A DNA stretch of 64,000 bases from Bacteroidota bacterium (GTDB taxonomy: Bacteria > Bacteroidota > Bacteroidia > UKL13-3), in the NCBI GenBank assembly GCA_947477885.1, contig CANJUD010000003.1:62001-126000 (forward strand), read 5' to 3'. Within the stretch, counting starts at the first letter, position 1. Every line of letters begins with the position of its first letter. Positions 34,946 through 43,605 of the stretch are shown piece by piece. Below the pieces are notes generated by a model. The model searched no databases. It was not told the DNA's origin and worked only from the letters and a program-made list of their open reading frames with translations. Made by a program: the position numbers and the translations under genes.

Positions 34946-35802
34946 CGGTATATTAGTTTAATATTGTCCAACATAATCTCACTTAGCTTATCAGCATCAT
35001 TAATGGCATTAAAGTATAAGGAAAAAGTAGTAGCACCTTGGCTATTTATTTTGTTCGATACTTCTTCGGTTAAATATATATATATCTTTTTCCATTGGGC
35101 AGTTGGGTTAATTGTTACCACTGATGAATATTTGTTTACACCAATTATTGAATTGTCATAAAAGCTTACAATTAAAGGTAAATCGGTTTTATAATTCACT
35201 TCCAAATATATATCCCTGCCTGATCCTGGAAGTGTGAAGGGAGTTTTGGAAGCATACTCAAATACTTCATTTTTTTTGGTCAAAACTATTCGGCCACTTT
35301 GCCCACCTTTATAAGTAGTATTGGTATCAGTACATATTTGAAGTGAATCTGCTGCGGTGTGGAAACTGGTTTTCTTTAATGTGAAATTTGATATTTCAAA
35401 ATTCTCGAGCCAAGCAAAAACTAAATTGGGTATATATTTTACATGAGGTGTATATGAAGTTGTTTGGTTTGCTTCCATTGTCAGCGTAGTATCTACATAA
35501 TTATAAAATGGATAATAGGTACGTTCGTTTGCGGTTCCATTTTTTTTAATACCCGGGCGAAATGCGATTTTAACATCTCCAGTGGGTATAATAGGCACGG
35601 TGCAAGGCAATTCATACACTCCCTGTAATTGTCCATTGGCGTATAACCAGATATCAGTTATGTTAGCAGAATTACTGCCTTGTGTGGCATTGTCAGTAGT
35701 CAGCACAAAAGGTGCTACATGCAGGTAAGAAGGCACCGTGGCTTTTTTTGCACAGCCGCTATATAATAAAATGGCAAGAGGGAAAATATAGAAGTGCTTC
35801 AT
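34942..35802 (-). CDS. lipoprotein of unknown function
   Basis: ATG at 35802 (MKHFYIFPLAILLYSGCAKK, Cys17) is preferred over the ORF-track start at 35865, which adds 21 residues before the lipoprotein signal. The 286-residue product has two beta-rich parts: DIWLYANGQLQGVYELP...VKIAFRPGIKKNG (about 50-100) and FAWLENFEISNFTLKK...LYFNAINDADKLSEIMLDNIKLIYR, the second like a carbohydrate-binding or jelly-roll domain. A TATTTTTG box is eleven bases upstream of ATG. Coupling to the sugar transferase suggests a link with surface glycans, but this is inference. Confidence 0.75.
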   Translation of the reverse strand: MKHFYIFPLAILLYSGCAKKATVPSYLHVAPFVLTTDNATQGSNSANITDIWLYANGQLQGVYELPCTVPIIPTGDVKIAFRPGIKKNGTANERTYYPFYNYVDTTLTMEANQTTSYTPHVKYIPNLVFAWLENFEISNFTLKKTSFHTAADSLQICTDTNTTYKGGQSGRIVLTKKNEVFEYASKTPFTLPGSGRDIYLEVNYKTDLPLIVSFYDNSIIGVNKYSSVVTINPTAQWKKIYIYLTEEVSNKINSQGATTFSLYFNAINDADKLSEIMLDNIKLIYR

Positions 35803-35867
35803 GTAGTGCTTGCAAAAATAAGTAGTATGCACTATATAACGGATAAAAAGGCTTTTGGGTTGCATAC

Positions 35868-36392
35868 TTACTGCGAGCTACCTATCACAAGCTTTTGAAA
35901 TTTCTCTTCGTTGTTCCTGTTCACAATAGTGATATACATGCCACTAGGTAGGTACGACAAATCGGGCAAGTCGAACACATCTTGTTGCGCGGCGGTCTGA
36001 ATATAAAATTTATAACGTATCCGTCCAAAAATATCCATCACATAAAAATAGGCTGCATTATTTTCTATCTGTTTAAATTTGATGAATAATTTAAAAGCTG
36101 CACCGTTGTTAAACAGTGGATTGGGATAAAAGAAATAAGCAAAGTTATCGCACACACCATCCTGCCATATGGTTGAGTAAACTCCGTATTGATGCTCGGC
36201 TACACAACTGCTAAAATAAGTTTTGCCGCAGGCACAAACGGGCACAAACGAAAAAGCACTGTGGTCGCAGCCTTGGTAGTAGGGATCCATACGGGATGAA
36301 TCTACACATCCATACGGGGTAGTTGTAACTTGACTGCTAGCCCAATAGGGTAGCAGCAGCCATAAATATATAAAAGCTTTGGATCGCAACAT
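35868..36392 (-). CDS. secreted Kazal-like protein with T9SS sorting domain
   Basis: ATG at 36392 (MLRSKAFIYLWLLLPYWASSQ) gives a good signal peptide; the ORF-track start at 36431 overlaps the divergent promoter. Residues about 25-85 have eight Cys including PVCACGKTYFSSCVAEHQYGVYSTIWQDGVC, a Kazal-type inhibitor pattern (PVCG.DG.TY.N.C.A...GV......G.C). The C-terminal third, FYPNPLFNNGAAFKLF ... SGMYITIVNRNNEEKFQKLVIGSS, is a T9SS type A domain. A secreted protease inhibitor is inferred. Confidence 0.78.
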   Translation of the reverse strand: MLRSKAFIYLWLLLPYWASSQVTTTPYGCVDSSRMDPYYQGCDHSAFSFVPVCACGKTYFSSCVAEHQYGVYSTIWQDGVCDNFAYFFYPNPLFNNGAAFKLFIKFKQIENNAAYFYVMDIFGRIRYKFYIQTAAQQDVFDLPDLSYLPSGMYITIVNRNNEEKFQKLVIGSSQ

Positions 36393-36438
36393 TTTTCTGT
36401 TTTGCAAAATTAAGGCAATTCGCTTACCCAAATCATCT

Positions 36439-36446
36439 TAAATTTG
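36439..36446 (+). promoter_or_regulatory. -7 box for the PTPS-like gene
   Basis: TAAATTTG stands twelve bases before ATG at 36459. The ORF-track start at 36444 lies within it, which favours the ATG. Confidence 0.45.
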
Positions 36447-36458
36447 CAGCAATTACTT

Positions 36459-36881
36459 ATGGCATCAAACATTGTATATATCACCCGCAAAGAACATTTC
36501 AATGCAGCCCATCGCCTGCATCGTGCTGACTGGACTGACGAGCAGAACGAAACTGTATTTGGTCGCTGTGCCAACAAAAACTGGCATGGCCACAATTTCG
36601 ATTTATATGTAACCGTGAAAGGAACCCCCAACCCCGATACCGGTTTTTTGTTCGATTTGAAAAAGCTGAAAGTACTTATAATAAATGAAGTTACCGACCA
36701 CCTCGACCATAAAAATTTAAACCTCGATGTGCCTTTTTTGGAAGGTGTATTGCCCAGTATCGAAAATATTGCCATGGCTATTTGGGCCAGATTAGAACCC
36801 CATATTAATTCAGATACTTGCAGTTTACATTCTGTAAAATTATATGAAACTCCGAATAATTATGTGGAGTATTTTGGGTAG
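36459..36881 (+). CDS. 6-pyruvoyl-tetrahydropterin / 6-carboxytetrahydropterin synthase family
   Basis: The 140-residue enzyme shows the zinc ligands in HFNAAHRLHR and NWHGHNFDLYVTV, and the catalytic Cys in FGRCANKNWHGH with EVTDHLDHKNLN. Members convert dihydroneopterin triphosphate derivatives; the bacterial QueD branch makes the queuosine precursor 6-carboxytetrahydropterin. No queC, queE or folE gene is close. ATG at 36459 is chosen over TTG 36444. A weak hairpin (gtattgtc/gacaatac) 30 bases past the stop may end the transcript. Confidence 0.9.
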   Translation: MASNIVYITRKEHFNAAHRLHRADWTDEQNETVFGRCANKNWHGHNFDLYVTVKGTPNPDTGFLFDLKKLKVLIINEVTDHLDHKNLNLDVPFLEGVLPSIENIAMAIWARLEPHINSDTCSLHSVKLYETPNNYVEYFG

Positions 36882-36910
36882 AATAATTTTATCACTTCAG
36901 GATTTTATAT

Positions 36911-36942
36911 GTATTGTCACGACATGTTGAGACAATACAGTT
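36911..36942 (+). terminator. weak hairpin past the PTPS-like gene
   Basis: gtattgtc and gacaatac pair across a 12-base loop and are followed by agtttt. Stem of eight, weak T-run. Confidence 0.35.
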
Positions 36943-36976
36943 TTATCCTTTGTCTTTAATCTTTTGTCTTTAAAGT

Positions 36977-38242
36977 TTATACTTTCTCCGCCACCACCGC
37001 TGCTCTCTCCGCATTCACCATTTTTATCTTTTCATTGATAAAATAAACCATAATAGCTGTAATAATTGCAGTAACACTTACCACATAGCATAAGGTATCA
37101 TAATGAACCAAACTATGGTCGGCATTTTCTGAAACTATTTGGCCGGCTACTTTGGCTGCAATGCCTCCTGCAAGTAATTGTACCGATGAATTGATACTCA
37201 TAAATGCACCACGATCAGCCATTACGGGAACGGAAGTCATGATAGTGGAAGAGGTAACAATACGGGCAGTAATAGAGAGCATTAATATACAATTTAAAAG
37301 CAATACTACCCAGAATTCTGAAGGACCTAAATTGGCATAGGTAATTATTGTTATAATACTTAATATAGAGCCGAAAAGAAACATTCTATATTTTCCAATT
37401 GATTCACTGAATTTGCCAATTAGCGGGCCAGCAATAAGAGCACTAATTCCCGTAACCAAATATAACATGGGCAAATCATCTACGGATAGTTTTAGATTGT
37501 TTACACTAAAAGCTGAACCGAATGGCATCAGCATGTATCCTCCTGTTGCCAGCAATACTGTAGAAAGAAATGCCTGTAAATAAAATGGCTTTGTAAGTGT
37601 ATGATACATGTGTACAAATGCGTTTTTATCAGACTGCACTTTTAAATGTTCTACCACTGGTTTCAAATATACCACTATAGTAATAAGAACTATAATACTT
37701 AAACCTACTATCATTAAAAAGGGAGAATTCCATCCCCATTCCTTCGCCATTTTTAATCCAACGGGGATACCCAATACTTGGCTACTTGCAAATGCCATTT
37801 GTACAAACCCCATTACTTTTCCACGCATTTTAGGAGCAAATAAATCAGTGATAATAGCCATACCAATACTTCCTATTACACCGCCAAATATTCCAGTAAC
37901 TATTCTCGCTATCAATAGAAAATCATAGTCAGTAGCTATACCGCATAATAATGTACCTATAATAAAACCTATATAGAAAAATATCAGTAATCTCTTTCGG
38001 TCAAATTTGTCTGCAAATCCTGCAGTAAGAATAGCTGATATACCCGCACTAAATGCATAGGCTGATACCACATTGCCAAATTTAGTCGGGTCTATTTTTA
38101 ATGCTGGCATCATAATAGCTCCCATAGGCGACATCACCATAAAATCTAATATAATAGTGAACTGTGTTATAGCAATAATTGCTATAATGAATTTTTCGTA
38201 TTTTGTAAATTTAATTTTTGGTTTCGTATCTGTTTTTATCAT
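36977..38242 (-). CDS. major facilitator superfamily transporter
   Basis: The 421-residue protein has 12 hydrophobic segments. DKFDRKRLLIFFYIGFIIG is the loop 2-3 motif A of drug/H+ antiporter-like MFS members, and GKFSESIGKYRMFLFGS is its counterpart in the second half. The substrate is unknown; resemblance is to the AraJ/YdhP/Bcr type of efflux proteins. A TATATTTG box at 38293-38286 would give a leader of about 40 bases. It is a single-gene unit. Confidence 0.9.
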   Translation of the reverse strand: MIKTDTKPKIKFTKYEKFIIAIIAITQFTIILDFMVMSPMGAIMMPALKIDPTKFGNVVSAYAFSAGISAILTAGFADKFDRKRLLIFFYIGFIIGTLLCGIATDYDFLLIARIVTGIFGGVIGSIGMAIITDLFAPKMRGKVMGFVQMAFASSQVLGIPVGLKMAKEWGWNSPFLMIVGLSIIVLITIVVYLKPVVEHLKVQSDKNAFVHMYHTLTKPFYLQAFLSTVLLATGGYMLMPFGSAFSVNNLKLSVDDLPMLYLVTGISALIAGPLIGKFSESIGKYRMFLFGSILSIITIITYANLGPSEFWVVLLLNCILMLSITARIVTSSTIMTSVPVMADRGAFMSINSSVQLLAGGIAAKVAGQIVSENADHSLVHYDTLCYVVSVTAIITAIMVYFINEKIKMVNAERAAVVAEKV

Positions 38243-38457
38243 TTAATGCTATTTTAAGTTTGTCTTTCTTAATTTAATTTAACAACAAATATAAATGAGT
38301 TTTCATTCGTTTAAAATAATTCATTGGTATTAACTTTAATTAAGGCAGCAATTGGTAAGGTGCAGCAAGCGTCTTTATACTATTATTCATTTAATAACTT
38401 ATTTTGAAATGGTATTCATGAACCGAAGCGGTTTGTCTTTATACCCTAATTTATATA

Positions 38458-39009
38458 TCACTTCACGTTTACTAATTTGCTTCGCTTATATATATTTTCG
38501 TGTTGCACCTTGCTTAATTTAATGGGGAACAGCATCAACAGCAATAACAATTTCTTACCTGAATTAAGTACTACCAAATTGTTATTTTTATCTAAACCTA
38601 TATAACGAATATTGTTGTTGAGAAACCATATTGCAGGCCCAGCAATAAACTCAGTAGTCCATTCTCTTTCAATCGCAAAGTACCCTTCTCTATAATGTCC
38701 GCCTAGCATGGTTACAAATACAATGGAATCTTCATAAAATATTTTCAGTTTTAAGGAGGTGAGATCATTCGGGAAAATACTTACTTCGTAACCACTATAA
38801 TCGTGCAAGCTATCGGTCTCAAAGTTGTTCCATAGGTTTCGTCCTTTGCTTGTTGAGTCTGAACTGTTATTTGTATATATGCCATTTAGTTGCATAAAGT
38901 TTTCACTGTTTAATACAATGTCTTTATCCTTCCTATTGGCAAGTTTTACAGTGGTGCACGAATACAGACTTGTAATACAAATAATCAATATATAATGTAT
39001 GTTTTTCAA
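38458..39009 (-). CDS. lipoprotein of unknown function
   Basis: The 183-residue product begins MKNIHYILIICITSLYSCTT with a lipobox (Cys18). The mature part is mixed beta (GYEVSIFPNDLTSLKLKIFYEDSIVFVTMLGGHYREGYF), which fits a small lipocalin- or barrel-like fold. I do not recognise it. It starts three bases past the stop of the 109-residue gene upstream, so the two are an operon. Confidence 0.7.
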   Translation of the reverse strand: MKNIHYILIICITSLYSCTTVKLANRKDKDIVLNSENFMQLNGIYTNNSSDSTSKGRNLWNNFETDSLHDYSGYEVSIFPNDLTSLKLKIFYEDSIVFVTMLGGHYREGYFAIEREWTTEFIAGPAIWFLNNNIRYIGLDKNNNLVVLNSGKKLLLLLMLFPIKLSKVQHENIYKRSKLVNVK

Positions 39010-39012
39010 AGC

Positions 39013-39342
39013 TTATATAGTTTTAAAAAATAACTGTTCTGGTTTTGGATAATCAATCAATTTACTAAAATCCACTTTCCAAAAATCAAAATCTAATAGT
39101 TTATTATTTGTATCTTTTGTTAAAGTAATTACCACTGCTATATCGTCTGAATCCATATATTCCACCTGTATCAAATCCCCAGCATATTCGCTACTTTCAG
39201 CATCTCCCAAACCAATGCTCCCCATAGCCACATCTCCATATTCTTCCACATTTTCACTGATTGGATAATCTATAATATTCAAATTCAATTTCTCCAACAG
39301 ATATATAATTAAGTTTTTTTCTTCTTCTTTTATAGGTCGCAT
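39013..39342 (-). CDS. small acidic cytoplasmic protein
   Basis: The 109-residue product (MRPIKEEEKNLIIYLLEKLNLNIIDYP ... FWKVDFSKLIDYPKPEQLFFK) has no signal peptide. The 'F-K-L--YP' end and 'R-I-EEE--LI-YLL' start resemble small DUF proteins that often occur as immunity-like or accessory genes, but I cannot name the family firmly. It is coupled to the lipoprotein gene downstream. The AGTAATTAGT-type repeat begins just past its 5' end. Confidence 0.65.
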   Translation of the reverse strand: MRPIKEEEKNLIIYLLEKLNLNIIDYPISENVEEYGDVAMGSIGLGDAESSEYAGDLIQVEYMDSDDIAVVITLTKDTNNKLLDFDFWKVDFSKLIDYPKPEQLFFKTI

Positions 39343-39344
39343 TT

Positions 39345-39415
39345 CAGTAATCAGTAGTTAGTAATTAGTAATTAGTGGTTAGTATATAGTAATCTGGCGT
39401 CAGCCATTTATCATT
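39345..39415. repeat. AGTAATTAGT-type repeat, third copy
   Basis: cagtaatcagtagttagtaattagtaattagtggttagt followed by ctggcgtcagcc. It is related to those at 25.8 and 27.9 kb, and is followed by caattaaccattcatcattaaccatt, another repeat of the short simple kind, ending at the stop of the serine hydrolase gene. Confidence 0.65.
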
Positions 39416-39441
39416 AACAATTAACCATTCATCATTAACCA

Positions 39442-41001
39442 TTATTCTACTCTCTTAAATTCCAAATCCTGAAAATCGAAACTAAAATCTGTTGAAGGAG
39501 AAATTGCTTCCATTTTTATTCCCACAGCTTTTCCATTTTTGTCCAAACCAAACACCACAAAAGCATCTGCATCAAGGCTTCTGTCATTCCATTTTACTAC
39601 AAAGGTATTGGCTTTATAATAAAACATTTCACCAATAAGTCTAGGGGATTTCTTCGATTCATATAATAATTTCCCACTTTTATCTGATATAGTAATATTA
39701 CCAAACCATTGGTCATTATAATTACCACAATATATAGTTTGATCTATTTTAATATTCTTTACCGACTCAATTGTTTTCCATACTTCATCAGTTGCTTTCT
39801 TAGCTTTGTGATTATTTGTTTTTACACGGTCACTATATTCTTTTACCCTGTCTTTTTTCGGCAAATTAAAATACCCATCTTTTATCGTATTTGTGATTGC
39901 ACTAAATGCAGCACCCGCTTGTTGGTTGGTTAATACTATAATACCCAAATTTAATTCAGGAATTAAAGTTATTTGTGTTACCATGCCTGCAAGTCCACCC
40001 GTATGCGATAACTGCTTGTAGCCTATTACATCGCTAATGCCCCAGCCCAATCCGTAGGTGCTGAAATGGGTATTATAAGGTGTAGGTGCACGCACTGGTA
40101 TAATAGTTTGTGGAGTCCACATTTCTTGTTGCACATTTTGGCTGAACAATTGTGTTTTTTTATCTCCATATCTGCCACTATCTAGTTGCATGATCACCCA
40201 TTTGCTCAGGTCTGTTATATTACTCCAAATACCGCCAGCCGCATTGGCAGTTTCGCTCCAACCTAAAGTAATTTGTTGTAATTTCTCATCCACAAAACAA
40301 TGCGGGGCACAGAAATTTGTTTTATCTTTTAATCTATATAATGATGTAGCACTGCTTTGCATATTAAGTGGCATCATAATCCGTTGCTCAACAAAATTTT
40401 CCCAACTCATTCCTGATACTCTTGCTAATACTTCGCCCGCTATTATATATAAATTATTATTATAATCGTATTTGGTTCTGAAACTCGAAACTGGTTTCAA
40501 ATATTGCATACCATGTATGATATCAGCTTTTGTATTGTTGTTTGAGTCGGGCCACATCATCAAATCGCCTGCACCCAGGCCCAATCCGCTGCGGTGGGTA
40601 AGCAAATCGCGTACAGTAAATTCGTCGGTCACAAAAGAATTATACATTTTAAATTCAGGGATATACTGTGTTACCTTATCGTCCCATTTAAGTTTCTGCT
40701 CATCTACCAACATGGCCAGTGCAGCAGCAGTGTATGCTTTACTGTTCGATGCAATACCGAACAAAGTATTCTCATCTACTTTTTGTCCCGTATTAAGCGA
40801 CCGCATACCGTATCCTTTGGCATGTATCAGTTTACCATCTTTCACGATGCCCACAGCAATGCCAGGCACATCAAAAGCTTTTAGGGTCTTCTCCACCAGT
40901 TCATCCACCTGCTTACTGGTAAGCGGCTGTGCAGCCATAGGTATGATACCGCCCAATAAAAAAAGAAATAAAAGTATAATACTGTTCCCACGTTTTTCCA
41001 T
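39442..41001 (-). CDS. exported serine hydrolase, beta-lactamase class C fold
   Basis: The 519-residue product has a signal peptide (IILLFLFLLGGIIPMAAQ). The SxxK motif is S85NSK88, the Tyr motif is in KYDYNNNLYI, and SHTGGLAGM takes the place of KTG. This is the penicillin-binding/DD-peptidase-like S12 family; members include esterases and D-amino-acid peptidases rather than true beta-lactamases. The C-terminal 120 residues (GNYNDQWFGNITISDKSGKLLYESKKSPRLIGEMFYYKANTFVVKW) match the DUF3471-like beta-domain usually fused to such enzymes. Confidence 0.88.
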   Translation of the reverse strand: MEKRGNSIILLFLFLLGGIIPMAAQPLTSKQVDELVEKTLKAFDVPGIAVGIVKDGKLIHAKGYGMRSLNTGQKVDENTLFGIASNSKAYTAAALAMLVDEQKLKWDDKVTQYIPEFKMYNSFVTDEFTVRDLLTHRSGLGLGAGDLMMWPDSNNNTKADIIHGMQYLKPVSSFRTKYDYNNNLYIIAGEVLARVSGMSWENFVEQRIMMPLNMQSSATSLYRLKDKTNFCAPHCFVDEKLQQITLGWSETANAAGGIWSNITDLSKWVIMQLDSGRYGDKKTQLFSQNVQQEMWTPQTIIPVRAPTPYNTHFSTYGLGWGISDVIGYKQLSHTGGLAGMVTQITLIPELNLGIIVLTNQQAGAAFSAITNTIKDGYFNLPKKDRVKEYSDRVKTNNHKAKKATDEVWKTIESVKNIKIDQTIYCGNYNDQWFGNITISDKSGKLLYESKKSPRLIGEMFYYKANTFVVKWNDRSLDADAFVVFGLDKNGKAVGIKMEAISPSTDFSFDFQDLEFKRVE

Positions 41002-41186
41002 CTCGCAAAAATAAGGATTTTTCCCTCACATCAAAACACAATCTAGCGTCATAGAATCCTAACGGCACATATGCTCGCCAACAATTGTATTATCTGCCAT
41101 TCGCAAGTCTCCAATCTTTCAGCTTTCATCTTTTGTCTTTCTACTTTTTACTAGCTACTTGATACTTTTTCTTTATATTTGACCCC

Positions 41187-42026
41187 ATGAAAAAAATATA
41201 CTTCACACTCATCGCCTGTTTTTTATTCCCTTTGGCTCATTATGCCCAAACAAAAAACGCCCTCGCTTTCGACAATATAAATGGCAAAGTAAAAACCCTT
41301 ACTCAAAAAGTATATGTTGGCGTGCTAAAAGGTAGGAATATCGAAAGAGGCTCTGTGCTCAATACAGAAATATATACCTACAACGAAAAAGGAAATGTAA
41401 CCGAAATGAATTATTGCAATGCCGATAGCAGTGTAAAAAGTAAAATTATATATAAATACGACCTACAAGGCCACCTAGCTGAGGTCACAAAGTATAATAG
41501 TGAAGGTGAACAAAAATCGAGAGAGACATTTAGCTATGATGCAAGCGGGAACAAGTCGGGAGGTAGTTATTATAAAGCCGATAATACCTTGTCCTATACC
41601 CTAAAATTTATATATGATGCCAAAGGTAATATGATAGAACTAACTGAGAACAGTGCCGAAAACAAACTAAATTACAAACTCAAATTTAAGTATGATATAA
41701 AAAACAATATGATTGAGCGGACCAAGTATAAAGCTGATGGCACACTAGCCAGCAAGCAAACCAATAAATATGATGATAAAGGCAATAAAACGGAATACTG
41801 TAGCTACGGAGCCGACGGTAAGCTCACCCTCAAATCAACCTTTAAATATGACGATAGTAACAACCAAATAGAAATGGTAAACTACAATGCCACCGGTGCA
41901 GTAGAGGTAAAAGAAAACGACCGATACGAAGATGTGGATACTACAGTCAACTGGCTCAAAAAAACCGTATTCGAAAACGATAAGCCCACCAAAATTACTG
42001 ATAGAGTACTTGTGTATTATAAGTAA
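41187..42026 (+). CDS. exported YD-repeat-like protein, copy 1
   Basis: The 279-residue product has a signal peptide (MKKIYFTLIACFLFPLAHYAQ) followed by about eight units of 20-25 residues of the form YxYDxxGNxxExxxYxxDGxL (KYDIKNNMIERTKYKADGTL, KYDDKGNKTEYCSYGADGKL), ending KENDRYEDVDTTVNWLKKTVFENDKPTKITDRVLVYYK. The repeats resemble YD/RHS repeats and form a beta-wrap. There is no toxin domain, so it is a short exported YD-like protein. Preceded by TATATTTG at 41174-41181, five bases before the ATG: near-leaderless. Confidence 0.85.
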   Translation: MKKIYFTLIACFLFPLAHYAQTKNALAFDNINGKVKTLTQKVYVGVLKGRNIERGSVLNTEIYTYNEKGNVTEMNYCNADSSVKSKIIYKYDLQGHLAEVTKYNSEGEQKSRETFSYDASGNKSGGSYYKADNTLSYTLKFIYDAKGNMIELTENSAENKLNYKLKFKYDIKNNMIERTKYKADGTLASKQTNKYDDKGNKTEYCSYGADGKLTLKSTFKYDDSNNQIEMVNYNATGAVEVKENDRYEDVDTTVNWLKKTVFENDKPTKITDRVLVYYK

Positions 42027-42042
42027 TAAATATTCTAAATCC

Positions 42043-42783
42043 AATGAAATATATATAATACTTATTCAATTTTTTATTTTCACACATTTCAATTATGCCC
42101 AAACAAAAAGTACTTTAACCACCGATCAAATAAAAGGCAAAGTAAAAACGCTAACCCAAAGCATATACACGGCTGAGCTAAAAAATGGCAAGCCGGAAAA
42201 ATCCAACAAGCTAAGTACCGAAAAATATAGTTACGATGAGCAAGGCAATGTTACAGAGCTATACAATATAAATGCCGATACCAGTGTGATATCAATTAAA
42301 AACTATTCTTATAATGAGAGTGGGCAGGTAACGGAGGTAAGCCAGTTTAAATCAGGAGGCGATATGAGCAATAAAGATATTCCAATGGAATCTGAATTGC
42401 AAGCAATAGAAGTATATGTTTATGATACCAAAGGTAATTTAATAGAAAAAAAGTATAATTCTTTGTTGGGTAATTTATCACATTCAGTAAAATATATATA
42501 CGATGCCCAGGGAAATATGATAGCACAAAATGAATATAATGCAGAGGGTAAATTAATGGATAAAATCAAATTCTATTTTGATATAAAAGGAAATATTAAT
42601 GAGAAAGCTAGACACGATAATGATAGCAACCTGGTGGACAAACAAAATGCAGCAGGAGCTTTGCAACTAAAAGAAACTTGCAAATATGAAAATGATGACA
42701 TCGCGGGTAACTGGCAAAAGGAAACTATATATGAAAGTGATAAGGTGATTAAGATAACAGAGTGGGTGTTTGTGTATTATTAA
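42043..42783 (+). pseudogene. YD-repeat-like protein, copy 2, start lost
   Basis: A tandem paralogue of the preceding gene. In the main frame it reads EIYIILIQFFIFTHFNYAQTKSTLTTDQIKGKVKTLTQ, the same signal and N-terminus as copy 1 (NALAFDNINGKVKTLTQ), but ATG at 42043 is out of frame: reading it gives MKYI then stop. A one- or two-base indel in aaatatatataata separates them. The ORF-track start at 41932 lies within copy 1 in another frame. Near the end DSNLVDKQ joins directly to NAAGALQLKETCKYE, so about two repeat units are missing compared with copy 1. Alternatives are slippage-controlled expression or a non-ATG start. Confidence 0.7.
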
Positions 42784-42790
42784 AAGATTA

Positions 42791-43288
42791 CTAATTTTTA
42801 TACGCGTTCACAAATTCTTTAAAGTTATTTTCACTGCCATGTATTATATATATTACATTTCTGCGGCTTATGTCTATCAGTCCACCAATTCCCAATCCTA
42901 TGCATGAGCCAATCAGTGCAGACCCAATAGTAGTGCATCCGCCCGGATCTATAATACTGCCAGGGGTGGGGGCGGGCTCATTGGCATGTCCAATTATACC
43001 GCCTATCACTAATCCCGCAACTGGCATGGTCAAGGTAAAAGTGTAAGGACTTCCTCCAGGAAATACCTTAATACTTTCAATATTTATAAATGATAAGGTA
43101 TCCATTTTTCCTATTGCATTGCCGGTAATTCGTTTCACTATAATAGCGTCATTGGTATACCCGTATAATGTTGCTTTTCTAATGCTCCCATCCATCAGCT
43201 CTATTTTCACTTCTCGGGGTTGTAGTAACTGTGCCTTGCATGGTGTTAGTGTGAGCATTAAAATAATGATAGTAATAATATTTTTCAT
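42791..43288 (-). CDS. exported Gly-rich protein with DGS domain
   Basis: The 165-residue product has a signal peptide (MKNIITIIILMLTLTPCKAQ), then VKIELMDGSIRKATLYGYTNDAIIVKR...MDTLSFINIESIKVF, a small beta-domain like that of the 8115 gene product. A hydrophobic glycine-zipper part follows (MPVAGLVIGGIIGHANEP, IGSALIGSCIGLGIGGLID), which suggests membrane insertion. A TACTTTTG box at 43323-43316 is about 28 bases upstream. Function unknown. Confidence 0.75.
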   Translation of the reverse strand: MKNIITIIILMLTLTPCKAQLLQPREVKIELMDGSIRKATLYGYTNDAIIVKRITGNAIGKMDTLSFINIESIKVFPGGSPYTFTLTMPVAGLVIGGIIGHANEPAPTPGSIIDPGGCTTIGSALIGSCIGLGIGGLIDISRRNVIYIIHGSENNFKEFVNAYKN

Positions 43289-43518
43289 ATTGTGGTTTTA
43301 TTTAAGGTGTGCAGCAAAAGTATAATCACCAAACCTTACAATTTTTGCAAAAAGTGCAATAACACCATCAAAGTTTTGCATTTTTTGCAAAAAAATGTGC
43401 AGTATATTGTTCAGTATTGGGTAATATATTGCATATTTTCACCACCAATTCTCCTGCATCAGCAGGTAATCAATAGTCTTCGCAATCTATGCAGTATTTT
43501 TCTGCTTTTGTCAACAAA
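43289..43518. other. gene-free gap with repeated TTTTGCAAAAA palindromes
   Basis: The gap holds the promoter of the 42791 gene and two palindromic blocks, atttttgcaaaaagtgcaat and gttttgcattttttgcaaaaaaatgtgca, about 40 bases apart. No ORF is credible; the 179-residue plus-strand ORF runs through a terminator. Confidence 0.55.
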
Positions 43519-43549
43519 CAAAAAAACCGCCCTTGCTATCAGGCGGTTT
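43519..43549 (-). terminator. terminator of the 1383-residue protein gene
   Basis: On the minus strand aaaccgcc and ggcggttt pair around a 10-base loop and are followed by seven T. It lies about 55 bases past the stop. Confidence 0.85.
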
Positions 43550-43573
43550 GTTGCTATTATATATTATGCATAT

Positions 43574-43593
43574 GGTTGGTGCCCCCACCAACC
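43574..43593. repeat. GGTTGGTG-cccc-CACCAACC hairpin
   Basis: A perfect eight-base stem just past the stop of the 1383-residue gene. Related sequences, atggttggtgtccccaccatccat at 51351-51374 and gtggcgtccccacc at 47874-47887, are likewise at gene 3' ends. Confidence 0.65.
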
Positions 43594-43605
43594 TATATAT
43601 GGGTA

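Noticed and set aside
40472-41014. 180-residue plus-strand ORF opposite the serine hydrolase
   Set aside because: Antisense to the SxxK region of a clear gene; no independent support.
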